From SVTX01 sp045658225 (lineage in GTDB: Bacteria; Bacillota; Clostridia; Oscillospirales; CAG-272), in NCBI GenBank assembly GCA_045658225.1, contig JAZOUO010000109.1:1-19067 (forward strand): 19,067 nucleotides of DNA, written 5' to 3'. Both the position numbers and the translations under genes were made by a program. Shown here piece after piece: positions 7,593 through 15,282 of this stretch; position 1 is the stretch's first letter; the number at the start of each line of letters is the position of its first letter. The notes below the pieces were generated by a model that saw nothing but the letters and a program-made list of their open reading frames with translations, was not told where the DNA came from and searched no databases.

Positions 7593-8411
7593 ATGTCAAC
7601 GAGCGAACTTAAGGTCAAGCTTACACAAATGCTGGCGTGGTTTCATAATTTTTGCGAGGAAAACGGTCTTTGCTATTATGCGCTTGGGGGAACTATGCTT
7701 GGCGCTGTGAGACACGGAGGATTTATTCCGTGGGATGACGATATAGACATCGGCATGCCAAGACCGGATTATGAGCGTTTGGAGAGCATTTTGTCGGGCA
7801 AAAAGGGGAAATATGTTCTGGAAACACCCAACACTTCCGCAAACGACTATTTTTATCCGTTCTCAAAAATATATGACACCGAGACTACCCTTGTTGAGAA
7901 CACGGGTGTTAAGATCAAGAGAGGTATATATATAGACGTCTTTCCCATAGACGGAATAGGAAACTCACTTGAGGAAAGTCGGGAAAATTATGCCGTGATA
8001 CAAAAAAAGTTCAATCTGCTTCTCACTCGCACGGGGGGTATCAGACGAGGAAGAAAGTTTTATAAAAATGCCGCAGTTGCGGTCTTTAAGCTTATTCCGC
8101 CTTTTATCTTAAAGAAAAAGAAGCTTTTGCTTGATTTGAGGGATGCATGCAAGGCGCATGATTACACCCATTGCACTTGGTGCGGAAACCTTGTTGGTGC
8201 GTGGCGCTTTAAAGAGGTTATGCCAAAATCTATAATGGGAACCCCAAAACTATATCAATTCGAAGGACTTGAGATATACGGCGCAGAGGATGCAGATGCA
8301 TATCTTACCCATCTTTACGGTAATTGGAGACAGTTGCCACCTGAGGATAAGAGAGTCACACATCACGATTACGTTATGTGCGATCTTAATTTGTCTTATA
8401 TTGAGCAATAA
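7593..8411 (+). CDS. LicD family phosphotransferase
   Basis: LicD enzymes transfer phospho-alcohol groups (phosphocholine, and in relatives probably glycerol- or ribitol-phosphate) from CDP-activated donors onto cell-surface glycans. The family hallmark is intact: ALGGTMLGAVRHGGFIPWDDDIDIGMPR at about residues 30-57, with the metal-binding DDDID. A later YIDVFPIDG element and the C-terminal YLTHLYGNWRQLPP are also typical. The length is 272 residues. The ATG at 7593 is chosen because AAGGTGG lies 5 nt upstream; an in-frame GTG at 7584 overlaps that site. The adjacent tagD would supply CDP-glycerol, so glycerol-phosphate is the most likely donated group; that is inference from context. Confidence 0.9.
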   Translation: MSTSELKVKLTQMLAWFHNFCEENGLCYYALGGTMLGAVRHGGFIPWDDDIDIGMPRPDYERLESILSGKKGKYVLETPNTSANDYFYPFSKIYDTETTLVENTGVKIKRGIYIDVFPIDGIGNSLEESRENYAVIQKKFNLLLTRTGGIRRGRKFYKNAAVAVFKLIPPFILKKKKLLLDLRDACKAHDYTHCTWCGNLVGAWRFKEVMPKSIMGTPKLYQFEGLEIYGAEDADAYLTHLYGNWRQLPPEDKRVTHHDYVMCDLNLSYIEQ

Positions 8412-8451
8412 TGGCAATAATCTGTTTAAGTGACAGTCAGAAAGGTAAAAA

Positions 8452-8841
8452 ATGAAAAGAGTAATAACGTACGGAACTTTTGATCTTCTGCATTATGGAC
8501 ATATAAATCTTCTTCAAAGAGCCAAGGCGCTTGGAGATTACCTTGTAGTAGTTTTGTCGACTGACGAATTCAACTGGAACCAAAAGCAGAAAAAATGCTA
8601 TTTTACTTATGAGCAGCGAAAAAAGCTTCTTGAGGCGATACGCTATGTTGATTTGGTTATTCCCGAAGAAAATTGGGAACAAAAACGCACCGACATGCAT
8701 GAGTATCACATTGATACGTTTGTTATGGGTGATGACTGGAAAGGTAAATTTGATTATTTGGAAGAAGAAGGCGTTGAGGTAGTATATTTACCCCGTACGC
8801 CCGAGATCAGCACCACACAGATCAAAAAGGATTTGAAATAA
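8452..8841 (+). CDS. tagD: Glycerol-3-phosphate cytidylyltransferase
   Basis: Makes CDP-glycerol from CTP and sn-glycerol 3-phosphate, the activated donor for glycerol-phosphate polymers or decorations. The 129-residue length equals that of B. subtilis TagD. The nucleotidyltransferase HxGH motif is HYGH (residues 14-17) inside TYGTFDLLHYGH, and the family-defining C-terminal RTPEISTTQIK (115-125) corresponds to the RTxGISTTxIK loop. FVMGDDWKGKF (90-100) is also typical. AGAAAGG precedes the ATG. Notably there is no TagB/TagF glycerophosphotransferase nearby; the only evident user of CDP-glycerol here is the LicD protein just upstream. Confidence 0.93.
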   Translation: MKRVITYGTFDLLHYGHINLLQRAKALGDYLVVVLSTDEFNWNQKQKKCYFTYEQRKKLLEAIRYVDLVIPEENWEQKRTDMHEYHIDTFVMGDDWKGKFDYLEEEGVEVVYLPRTPEISTTQIKKDLK

Positions 8842-8871
8842 CAAAAAATCTTATAAAATGGGATAACGGCT

Positions 8872-10266
8872 ATGTTAGATAATTTGGTGAGGAACAAAAT
8901 ATTTAATTATATATACACGCCAATACTATGTATTTTGGCGTGTCTTGTCGTTGTGCTTGAGATCGAGATATACGGTGCCGCGCTTTTCTTACTTGTTGCT
9001 TGTTGTATGCTTGTCATATCCTCGCGATTGACGGATGCAATGCTTCCCGTAATGCTGCTTGCGGTGTTTGTCACAAAGCTTTACGACTTGCTTGGCAATC
9101 AGGAGTATATGGCGCAGGTAATGCAGATAATCTGGGTTGTAATTCCGGTGGTGGCGTCTGTGATATTCCATTTCATATATTATAGAAAGCCGTTCAAGAT
9201 TGGTCGTTCATTCTTTGGACTTTGCGGTATTTCAGTAGCGCTTATCCTTGGCGGTGTAGGTACTATTCCCGCGACCGACTATTTTTCGGGCGCGCTGTTT
9301 TATGTGTTGGGGCTCGGCGTCGGAATGATGGCTTTTTATCTTCTTGTCAAGTCACAGTTTGATGAGGACTCGGGTGCCGAGGTTGTCAAGGTGATGTATC
9401 TTGTGGGACTTTTTGCATGCTTTTGCGTGACTATGTTTTATGTGCGCGGCTGGGAAGAGTTTTTGAAAACTGGAGAATTTATTTATTTTCAGTCTAAAAA
9501 CAATCTTTCAACGTTTTTAATGTTCGCATTACCTTTTCCTGTGCTGTACGCGGTGAAAAACCCATTACATTTGATAAGCACAGTTCTTATGTATGCTTGT
9601 ATTATATTTACTGGCTCGCGCGGCGGACTGCTTATGGGAACGATAGAACTGTTCATTATCCTTGCGGCATATGTGATACTGTATCCCCAAAATATAAAGC
9701 AGAGAATTATCGCAATATCAAGCTCGGTTGTGCTGACCGCTGCGGTAGTATGTCTTATTCCTGTTATTGCTAAGCTTAACGGCGTGTCTGCTGAGTCGGG
9801 AGAGGCTATATCCAACATAGGCGAGCTTATAGACAAGCTCAAGAGCTATCTTGTCCGTGATGATGAGGTTAGATTCCGAGTCCTGCAAAGGACCGGAGAT
9901 GACTTTAAGAGTAATCCTCTTTTCGGTGTTGGAATGGGATACACCGGAAACGAGGACATCTGGAGCTCCAAAGCTGGCGCAATGAACTGGTATCATATGT
10001 GGTTCGCGCAGGTATTTGCAGGACTTGGAATAGTTGGAATCCTGACATACGGCTATCAGCTTGTGGACAGAATAATCATATTCTTCAAAAACAGAAACAA
10101 CCTGAATCTTACGCTTATGCTTTCGTATGTGGGACTGTTTTTGATGTCGCAAGTAAATCCGGGAGAGTTTTGTCCCGCACCGTACGCAATGCTTGGGGTG
10201 ACTTTCTTTATAGTTATGGAAGGGAATTCGGGCGACAAATTTTTAAAATTGGACAAGAAAAAATAA
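8872..10266 (+). CDS. O-antigen ligase/polymerase-like membrane protein
   Basis: A 464-residue polytopic protein with about ten to twelve hydrophobic segments and a long extracytoplasmic loop at roughly residues 300-375. The layout matches Wzy polymerases and O-antigen/teichuronic-type ligases. Two family-type features are visible: GSRGGLLMG in the middle (about 246-254), and after the large loop a PLFGVGMGY block followed by WYHMWFAQVFAGLGIVGI, resembling the HN...E.G..G region of the Wzy_C domain. It is the last gene of the cassette and is followed by a strong terminator. It probably polymerises or transfers lipid-linked repeat units outside the membrane, but sequence alone does not separate polymerase from ligase. 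The start has only a modest GGGA-type upstream site. Confidence 0.8.
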   Translation: MLDNLVRNKIFNYIYTPILCILACLVVVLEIEIYGAALFLLVACCMLVISSRLTDAMLPVMLLAVFVTKLYDLLGNQEYMAQVMQIIWVVIPVVASVIFHFIYYRKPFKIGRSFFGLCGISVALILGGVGTIPATDYFSGALFYVLGLGVGMMAFYLLVKSQFDEDSGAEVVKVMYLVGLFACFCVTMFYVRGWEEFLKTGEFIYFQSKNNLSTFLMFALPFPVLYAVKNPLHLISTVLMYACIIFTGSRGGLLMGTIELFIILAAYVILYPQNIKQRIIAISSSVVLTAAVVCLIPVIAKLNGVSAESGEAISNIGELIDKLKSYLVRDDEVRFRVLQRTGDDFKSNPLFGVGMGYTGNEDIWSSKAGAMNWYHMWFAQVFAGLGIVGILTYGYQLVDRIIIFFKNRNNLNLTLMLSYVGLFLMSQVNPGEFCPAPYAMLGVTFFIVMEGNSGDKFLKLDKKK

Positions 10267-10267
10267 C

Positions 10268-10301
10268 AAAAAAGCACTTGCTGTAAGGCAGGTGCTTTTT
10301 T
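10268..10301 (+). terminator. Terminator of the surface-polysaccharide cassette
   Basis: A 14-bp stem (10268-10281 with 10288-10301, one G-U pair) and a 6-nt loop, with a run of six T in the distal arm. Confidence 0.9.
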
Positions 10302-10351
10302 CGTTGAAATTTGATTTTAAAATTATTTTCTAGGTCAAAATAGAAGCGGGT

Positions 10352-10399
10352 TGTTGACAAGACAACATCTATATGATATAATGTAGTTGTGTTTACAAC
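10352..10399 (+). promoter_or_regulatory. Candidate MarR operator pair
   Basis: Two inverted repeats with the same TTGT/ACAA core bracket the -10. TGTTG-6-CAACA at 10352-10367 covers the -35, and GTTGT-4-ACAAC at 10386-10399 covers the expected transcription start. Their position over a perfect promoter directly upstream of a marR gene suggests autorepression. Binding itself is inferred. Confidence 0.55.
10354..10382 (+). promoter_or_regulatory. Perfect-consensus promoter of the marR-HAD-degV operon
   Basis: TTGACA (10354-10359), a 17-bp spacer and TATAAT (10377-10382) match consensus exactly, which suggests strong intrinsic activity needing a repressor. Confidence 0.9.
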
Positions 10400-10424
10400 A
10401 AATATTTATAAAAAAGGAAAAATT

Positions 10425-10877
10425 ATGCGAGAAAGATATCAGCTGTTTACCACTCTCATAGCGAATGTCAACAGAAATATAAAGAGAATAAAAATTGAGG
10501 AGATGTCGGAGTTTGGTCTCAAGAGCATTCATGTCTCCTGCCTTTACTATTTGCACAGAGACGGTGGACTCACCGCCAAGCAGCTCTGCGAGGTGTGCGA
10601 GGAGGACAAGGCAAACGTGTCTCGTTGCGTTGAATATCTTGAGGAGAATGGATTTATAAAGGCTCGTCCCAAGGATGGCAAAAGATATAAGGCTTCGCTT
10701 GAGCTGACCGAGAAGGGACAGAGTACGGCAGAAGTTATTAACTCCAAGGTATCAAAAATTCTTGACGAGGTTAGTGCAGGTGTTTCGGACACTGAACGAG
10801 AGATACTTTACAGAAGTCTTGGGATTATATGCGATAATCTCCAGAGAATATGTGAGAATTACGACGCAAAGGAGTAA
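10425..10877 (+). CDS. MarR family winged-helix transcriptional regulator
   Basis: A 150-residue MarR-type regulator. The winged helix runs from about residue 34 to 100: helix-turn-helix in GLTAKQLCEVCEEDKANVSR, then YLEENGFIKARP, and the wing around DGKRYKASLELTEKG with its characteristic LTEKG end. Flanking helices form the usual dimerisation region. The ATG at 10425 has AAAAGGA about 7 nt upstream; a GTG at 10389 in the same frame is rejected because it lies inside the promoter/operator zone. It is first in an operon with a HAD hydrolase and a DegV protein, with short gaps and Shine-Dalgarno sites. The ligand is unknown; the DegV neighbour makes a fatty-acid-related signal conceivable. Confidence 0.88.
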   Translation: MRERYQLFTTLIANVNRNIKRIKIEEMSEFGLKSIHVSCLYYLHRDGGLTAKQLCEVCEEDKANVSRCVEYLEENGFIKARPKDGKRYKASLELTEKGQSTAEVINSKVSKILDEVSAGVSDTEREILYRSLGIICDNLQRICENYDAKE

Positions 10878-10882
10878 TACCA

Positions 10883-11602
10883 ATGAAGATAACCACCATT
10901 CTTTTTGATCTTGACGGCACACTTTTGCCAATGGATCAGGAAAATTTTATAAAGGCGTACTTCGGAGCTCTTGCAAAAAAGCTCGCACCGCACGGATACG
11001 AGCCCAAAACACTTCTGGACACCATCTGGAAAGGCACGGGTGCGATGGTCAAAAATAATGGCACAAAGCTCAATTGCGAGGTCTTCTGGGACGTGTTCGT
11101 CAGTGTGTACGGAGAAAAGGGCGAGCATGACTCGTATTTATTTGACGAGTTTTATGAGCAGGATTTTGACCGCGATGTGCGTGTTTCTTGTGGGTATAAC
11201 GAAAATGCATCGTGGGCGATAAAGCAGATAAAGGATATGGGATTTCGTGTTGCGTTAGCTACTAATCCGCTTTTTCCGTCCTCGGCGACTATGAGCCGTA
11301 TTAAGTGGGCGGGGCTAGACCGAGAAGATTTCGAGCTTATAACCACCTACGATAATTCCCGACATTGCAAGCCCAATCTCGACTACTACAGAGATATTAT
11401 GTCCGAGCTTGGAGTCTCTCCAGAGGAGTGTCTTATGGTAGGCAATGACGTTGGTGAGGATATGATAGCCGAGAAGCTGGGAATGAGGGTATATTTGTTG
11501 CCCGGAGACCTTATAAATAAGCAGGGGGTTGATATTTCTATGTATCCAAACGGAGACCTTTGCTCGCTGGTTGAATACACAAAAACAATAAATAAGGAGT
11601 GA
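10883..11602 (+). CDS. HAD superfamily hydrolase
   Basis: Cytoplasmic haloacid-dehalogenase-fold phosphatase, 239 residues. Motif I is FDLDGTLLP with the nucleophile Asp9 and general acid Asp11. Motif II is ALATNPLFP, motif III the lysine in HCKPNLDYY, and motif IV VGNDVGEDM with the metal-binding acids. A helical cap sits between motifs I and II. The substrate cannot be deduced. AAGGAG from the end of marR precedes the ATG, 5 nt separate it from marR, and its own stop overlaps the degV ribosome binding region, so it is the middle gene of a three-gene operon. Confidence 0.9.
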   Translation: MKITTILFDLDGTLLPMDQENFIKAYFGALAKKLAPHGYEPKTLLDTIWKGTGAMVKNNGTKLNCEVFWDVFVSVYGEKGEHDSYLFDEFYEQDFDRDVRVSCGYNENASWAIKQIKDMGFRVALATNPLFPSSATMSRIKWAGLDREDFELITTYDNSRHCKPNLDYYRDIMSELGVSPEECLMVGNDVGEDMIAEKLGMRVYLLPGDLINKQGVDISMYPNGDLCSLVEYTKTINKE

Positions 11603-11607
11603 GATTC

Positions 11608-12447
11608 ATGGAGAGAAAAATAAAAATAGTTGCAGACTCGTCTTCTGACGTATTCTCGCTTGCGGATGTGGAGTTTGAAACCGCGCCGCTTAAAATTATT
11701 ACCGATGAGGTGCAGTACGTTGACGACGATGCACTTGACGCGCACAAAATGGCGACGGATATGCAAAGCTATAAGGGAAAGTCGTCCACATCGTGCCCTA
11801 ACGTTGACGATTGGCTGTCTGCCTTTGGTGACGCGGAAGAGATATACTGCGTGACTATTACAAGCGCCCTGTCGGGTAGCAATAATACCGCGCGTATTGC
11901 CGCAGAAACATACCTTGAGGAGCATCCCGAGCGCAAGGTTTTTGTGCTTGACTCGCTCTCCACGGGTCCCGAGATGGGACTTATGATCGACAAGCTCCGC
12001 GAGCTTATCCTTGAGGGAAAGAGTTTTGATGCGGTCTGTGAGGAGATAACACAGTACACAAAGAAAACAGGACTTTTGTTTATGCTTGAGTCTATGAAAA
12101 ATCTTGCAAACAACGGTCGAGTAAGCCCCATTGCCGCAAAAATGGCGGGAATTCTCGGCATTCGTGCCATAGGCAAGGCGAGCGATGAGGGCAGACTTGA
12201 GATGCTTGACAAATGCCGCGGCGAGAAAAAGGCTCTTGATACTATTGTGGCAAGACTTCGCGAGGTTGGGCTGCGCGACGGCAAGGTCAAGATAGGACAC
12301 GTTAGCAACGAGGGCGCGGCAAACACGCTCCGTGAACTTATCAAAAAGGAATTTTCCAAGGCAAGTATAGAGGTCTATCGTTGCCGCGGACTTTGTACGT
12401 TCTACGCCGAGATGGGCGGATTGCTTATCGGATTTGAAAAGGCGTGA
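11608..12447 (+). CDS. DegV family fatty-acid-binding protein
   Basis: DegV/FakB-type protein, 279 residues. These proteins bind a fatty acid in a deep pocket and, in FakA/FakB systems, present it for phosphorylation for phospholipid synthesis. Visible hallmarks are the opening IVADSSSDV, the TSCPNVDDW segment (about residues 61-69, matching the TSxPSxxDF-type fatty acid carboxylate site), ITSALSGSNNTA (about 84-95) and the C-terminal IGHVSNEGAA. No fakA kinase is in the window. The ATG at 11608 is chosen because AAGGAG lies 8 nt upstream; an earlier in-frame GTG (11599) overlaps that site and the HAD stop. Confidence 0.9.
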   Translation: MERKIKIVADSSSDVFSLADVEFETAPLKIITDEVQYVDDDALDAHKMATDMQSYKGKSSTSCPNVDDWLSAFGDAEEIYCVTITSALSGSNNTARIAAETYLEEHPERKVFVLDSLSTGPEMGLMIDKLRELILEGKSFDAVCEEITQYTKKTGLLFMLESMKNLANNGRVSPIAAKMAGILGIRAIGKASDEGRLEMLDKCRGEKKALDTIVARLREVGLRDGKVKIGHVSNEGAANTLRELIKKEFSKASIEVYRCRGLCTFYAEMGGLLIGFEKA

Positions 12448-12452
12448 TAAAT

Positions 12453-12492
12453 AACAGCAGGGTGCGTTGTCGCACCCTGCTGTTTGTTTGTG
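12453..12492 (+). terminator. Terminator of the marR-HAD-degV operon
   Basis: Perfect 14-bp stem (12453-12466 with 12471-12484), TTGT loop, then a T-rich tail. An A/T-rich flank on the other side means it may also act on the convergent SGNH transcript. Confidence 0.88.
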
Positions 12493-12504
12493 GGGGTATA
12501 AAGA

Positions 12505-13068
12505 CTAAATTGACTCGCAGAATTGTATAAATTTCGGAGTCCACCATTCGCGGTAGCCGATAAGTGTCGGGTGGACGGGGTCTGCCATATATTTTTGATA
12601 ATTCGACTGTGAGACAGACCGCATCTCTGTATCACTCCAAAGGTTTAAGACATGAAAATCATATTCCCATTGTAGCGCAAGCAGCATATCTACCAATTGC
12701 GCGTATGCCTTGCTTTCAAAATAAGTTCCCGTATAGAACACAACAGGGCAATCAAACGATTTTTTTACATATTCCGTTATAAAGCGGATTGCTTTTTCTG
12801 TTTGTTCGAGAGGAATACTTAACGCCGCGTCATTTGTGGAGAGTTGGCAAATAAAAAGGTCAACTTTAATGCTGCTGTCAAGTTTTTTCAGTCTTGAAAC
12901 GTATGAGCTTTCGTTGATGTCCGCAAGCGTCGTACCCGAGACCGCCTCTTTTATTGCATTGATGCCGCAAGACTCTGCCATTATATCCGCGAAAGACACG
13001 CCACACGCCGCTGACCCGTAAGTGACTGACGAGCCGAGAAATAATACGGTTTTGTTTTGTAGATTCAT
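12505..13068 (-). CDS. SGNH/GDSL hydrolase family protein
   Basis: A 187-residue serine esterase/acyl-hydrolase of the SGNH fold. Block I is FLGSSVTYGSA with the nucleophile serine at about 14, block II VSGTTLAD with the oxyanion glycine (about 45), block III LSTND with Asn79, and block V DPVHPTLIGY with Asp163 and His166. No signal peptide is seen, so it is probably cytoplasmic. The substrate is unknown; relatives remove acyl groups from sugars or lipids. AAAGGCGG lies 7 nt upstream of the ATG. It ends in TAG, one of the few amber stops in the window, and is convergent with the degV operon. Confidence 0.88.
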   Translation of the reverse strand: MNLQNKTVLFLGSSVTYGSAACGVSFADIMAESCGINAIKEAVSGTTLADINESSYVSRLKKLDSSIKVDLFICQLSTNDAALSIPLEQTEKAIRFITEYVKKSFDCPVVFYTGTYFESKAYAQLVDMLLALQWEYDFHVLNLWSDTEMRSVSQSNYQKYMADPVHPTLIGYREWWTPKFIQFCESI

Positions 13069-13177
13069 TGTAAAGCCGCCTTTTATTTAAGTTGATAGTT
13101 ATATTGTAGCATATTTTGGGGAGCCAAGATGTGGCTAAATCGAACTTTTAATAACATTACGATTTTGTGCTTTAATA

Positions 13178-13870
13178 TTATTGTTTAATCAATGGCTCGA
13201 TGTAAGGTTTTAACTCTTGTATTAACTTGTAAACAGTTGTACAAGGGTCTTTTTTTGAAGGTAAAGTTCTATCGTCGTACGACCGTTCTATTCTAATCGC
13301 ATTACCGATTGCGTGTTTTAAACTTCCGTGTTGCGTAGCAATATCAAAGATATTAGACAAATTCTTCTCATATCCCTCATCGGATATTTTACGTTCCTTG
13401 AAAAGTTGATCTAATTTTTCGCACCAAAGAGAACGATGTAATGCTGAATCCGAGTAATTAAAATGAAGATATATCCAATACTCAAAAGATTGATTACTCC
13501 ACCCAACATGAAAACCATTATCCTCAGCTAATGCTATCGCTTCGTCAAATTGTTTAAAATCATCCTTATCAAAAACCACCCACACTTGCTCATATAATAT
13601 TGGAGAACGCGCGACAATTCGAGAAGCTTCATTCACCAAACTTACAGTATTTTTGCCTTCACCACAAGTTTCTATAGTTGGTTGTTCCAATTGTATACTA
13701 TTGGATTTATATAGCTCATTTATATAATTAGCTAATCCGTCAAAATAAAACGGTTCTGTTTTCGTTCCCTCAGTCACAATTAAAAAAGAGTTAGGTTTTG
13801 GCGTTTTAGACTCGGCTTTTCTTTCTTGAAGTTTTGCATGCCTCTTTTTAAACAAATCATCAGTTCCCAT
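13178..13870 (-). CDS. rloB: RloB-like TOPRIM protein (AbiL-type defence module)
   Basis: RloB-family protein, 230 residues. RloB proteins carry a TOPRIM-like nuclease fold and pair with an ATPase in phage-resistance or restriction-linked loci (RloA-RloB, AbiLi-AbiLii). Motifs here are FLIVTEGTKTEPFYFDG (about residues 29-45, TOPRIM glutamate E34), VWVVFDKDDF (about 96-105, the DxD acids), the family-typical SNQSFEYWIYLHF (125-137) and a C-terminal DPCTTVYKLI. The start overlaps the upstream ATPase gene by 11 nt, so the two are translationally coupled. Base composition is visibly AT-richer than the housekeeping genes, consistent with acquisition by transfer. The exact nucleic-acid target is unknown. 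Confidence 0.87.
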   Translation of the reverse strand: MGTDDLFKKRHAKLQERKAESKTPKPNSFLIVTEGTKTEPFYFDGLANYINELYKSNSIQLEQPTIETCGEGKNTVSLVNEASRIVARSPILYEQVWVVFDKDDFKQFDEAIALAEDNGFHVGWSNQSFEYWIYLHFNYSDSALHRSLWCEKLDQLFKERKISDEGYEKNLSNIFDIATQHGSLKHAIGNAIRIERSYDDRTLPSKKDPCTTVYKLIQELKPYIEPLIKQ

Positions 13871-15077
13871 CGGTATCCTCCCAACGGCTGAACTTTTTTA
13901 GATTAGGAATGGCATCATATACACCACTCAAATAGTCCTTGGTAAATGATTTATCATTTCTAATTTTATAATCCGCCAACGAATACAAAGTAGACTCTCC
14001 ATATTCGTTTTTATCGGTAAACCAAACTTGGTCTCTACGTACATATTGTTTATCCAACAGTGTGGTATCGTGTGTTGTATAAATTAATTGTGCCTTTGTA
14101 GCGCTATTGTAAATCAAATCAATGATATATTTTTGCAATAAAGGATGAAGCTGATTGTGTAATTCATCAATCATCAATCCTTTTCCGTATTCAATCGCCA
14201 ATTTTACTAATCCAAAAACTGCAATAGCTTTCCTTGTTCCTGCAGATTCCTTTTCTAGAGGAAATCTAACTTTATTTCCTTGCTTGTCAATATGATAGGT
14301 ATAGATATTATTTTTTTCGTCGTTTTTCTCAATGTAAATATCCTTAATGCCAATATCAATAGCATTTAAAAATTCAAGCAAAAGAGCCTTATCTTTTTCT
14401 TCAAATGTTTCGTCAAGCAAAAGGTCTACAATAGCATCAGATTCTCCGCTACAGTTAAAACGAAGAGGAAGAAACTCCAAGATACAGTATAAAACATGTT
14501 CAAAAACTTTATTTTTTAATTTCAAACTACTGAAAAACGAAAGAGCTAGAACATCAATATCAATATCATCTTTATATTTTTCACATGTTTGTTTTACAGA
14601 ACTACCGAGAGAAAAGATCTTTTCACTTCTTTCCAAAATAGTGCTTTGTCTATTAGAAGATAAACTTGTTTTATAAAGCCACTCGGAGGTAATTCTTTTT
14701 TTATTATAAGTAAATCCATACCTATACTCATACCCTGCGAAATGATATACTGCTTCGAATTCGGTATCATTAGACCTAGACTCAACATCTAACATAAACG
14801 GATTGTAGCACTTAGAAAGGAATGTTTCTTTCGTGTCTTTATTATTTTCTTGGAAAGAAGATTTTGCAATCTTTTGGAACATTGAGTAAGCATCAATGAA
14901 ATTGCTTTTTCCGCTTGCATTAGCACCAAATATAGACACCACTTTCAAAAAATAATTTTCTTCCGTTTCCGAAATTAAGTTATATGGATGCTCCTTGTAA
15001 GCTTTTACAGCTCTCATGTCCAAAGTAGCTTCTTCTCTAAATGGACCAAAATTTTTAAATCTAAAAAGAACCAACAT
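13860..15077 (-). CDS. rloA: RloA-like AAA/ABC-type ATPase (AbiL-type defence module)
   Basis: A 405-residue ATPase of the AAA_15/AAA_21 (OLD/RecF-like) class. Walker A is GANASGKS (51-58) after an N-terminal FRFKNFGPF element. An ABC-like signature ESAGTRK lies at 277-283, Walker B LMIDE at 301-305, followed by HNQLHP, and the switch histidine is in YTTHD (H336). The middle (about 70-260) is a helical insert. In RloAB/AbiL-type loci such an ATPase is thought to sense infection and control the TOPRIM partner encoded immediately downstream. The start has AGGAGG about 8 nt upstream and its own promoter (15106-15134). Architecture also resembles the AAA plus TOPRIM pairing of PARIS, but the partner is RloB-like. 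Confidence 0.87.
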   Translation of the reverse strand: MLVLFRFKNFGPFREEATLDMRAVKAYKEHPYNLISETEENYFLKVVSIFGANASGKSNFIDAYSMFQKIAKSSFQENNKDTKETFLSKCYNPFMLDVESRSNDTEFEAVYHFAGYEYRYGFTYNKKRITSEWLYKTSLSSNRQSTILERSEKIFSLGSSVKQTCEKYKDDIDIDVLALSFFSSLKLKNKVFEHVLYCILEFLPLRFNCSGESDAIVDLLLDETFEEKDKALLLEFLNAIDIGIKDIYIEKNDEKNNIYTYHIDKQGNKVRFPLEKESAGTRKAIAVFGLVKLAIEYGKGLMIDELHNQLHPLLQKYIIDLIYNSATKAQLIYTTHDTTLLDKQYVRRDQVWFTDKNEYGESTLYSLADYKIRNDKSFTKDYLSGVYDAIPNLKKFSRWEDTDGN

Positions 15078-15105
15078 AACAAATTCCTCCTATATCTGTT
15101 GTGCT

Positions 15106-15134
15106 ATTATACCACAAAATTAGCATTTCGTCAA
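15106..15134 (-). promoter_or_regulatory. Promoter of rloAB
   Basis: On the minus strand TTGACG (15129-15134), a 17-bp spacer and TATAAT (15106-15111). An AGGAGG ribosome binding site follows at 15086-15091. Confidence 0.85.
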
Positions 15135-15139
15135 TAGAT

Positions 15140-15156
15140 TTGAGAAATTTTCTCAA
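15140..15156 (-). promoter_or_regulatory. Palindrome beside the rloAB -35 (candidate operator)
   Basis: A perfect 8-1-8 inverted repeat TTGAGAAA-N-TTTCTCAA lies 5 bp upstream of the -35 of the rloAB promoter. The position suits a regulator contacting RNA polymerase. The small HTH protein encoded just upstream is a candidate ligand; this is inference. Confidence 0.5.
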
Positions 15157-15244
15157 AAATCGCCATAAAAATCTTGATTTTGACATTTTTGTGTGTTTTT
15201 TGCATATAATTATACTCATTTTATGATACAGTCAATAGTTATTA

Positions 15245-15282
15245 AAAACAGGTTATGTAACATATTTCAACCAACCTGTTTT
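15245..15282 (-). terminator. Terminator overlapping the end of the small HTH gene
   Basis: A perfect 10-bp stem (15245-15254 with 15273-15282). On the minus strand the 5' arm is inside the last codons, the stop codon lies at the start of the 3' arm, and a T-run follows. It separates the HTH gene from rloAB. Confidence 0.7.

Noticed and set aside
11386..12300. 304-codon minus-strand open frame across the HAD and degV genes
   Set aside because: Antisense to two genes with complete family motifs; its translation is Cys/His/Arg-rich and has no recognisable motifs.
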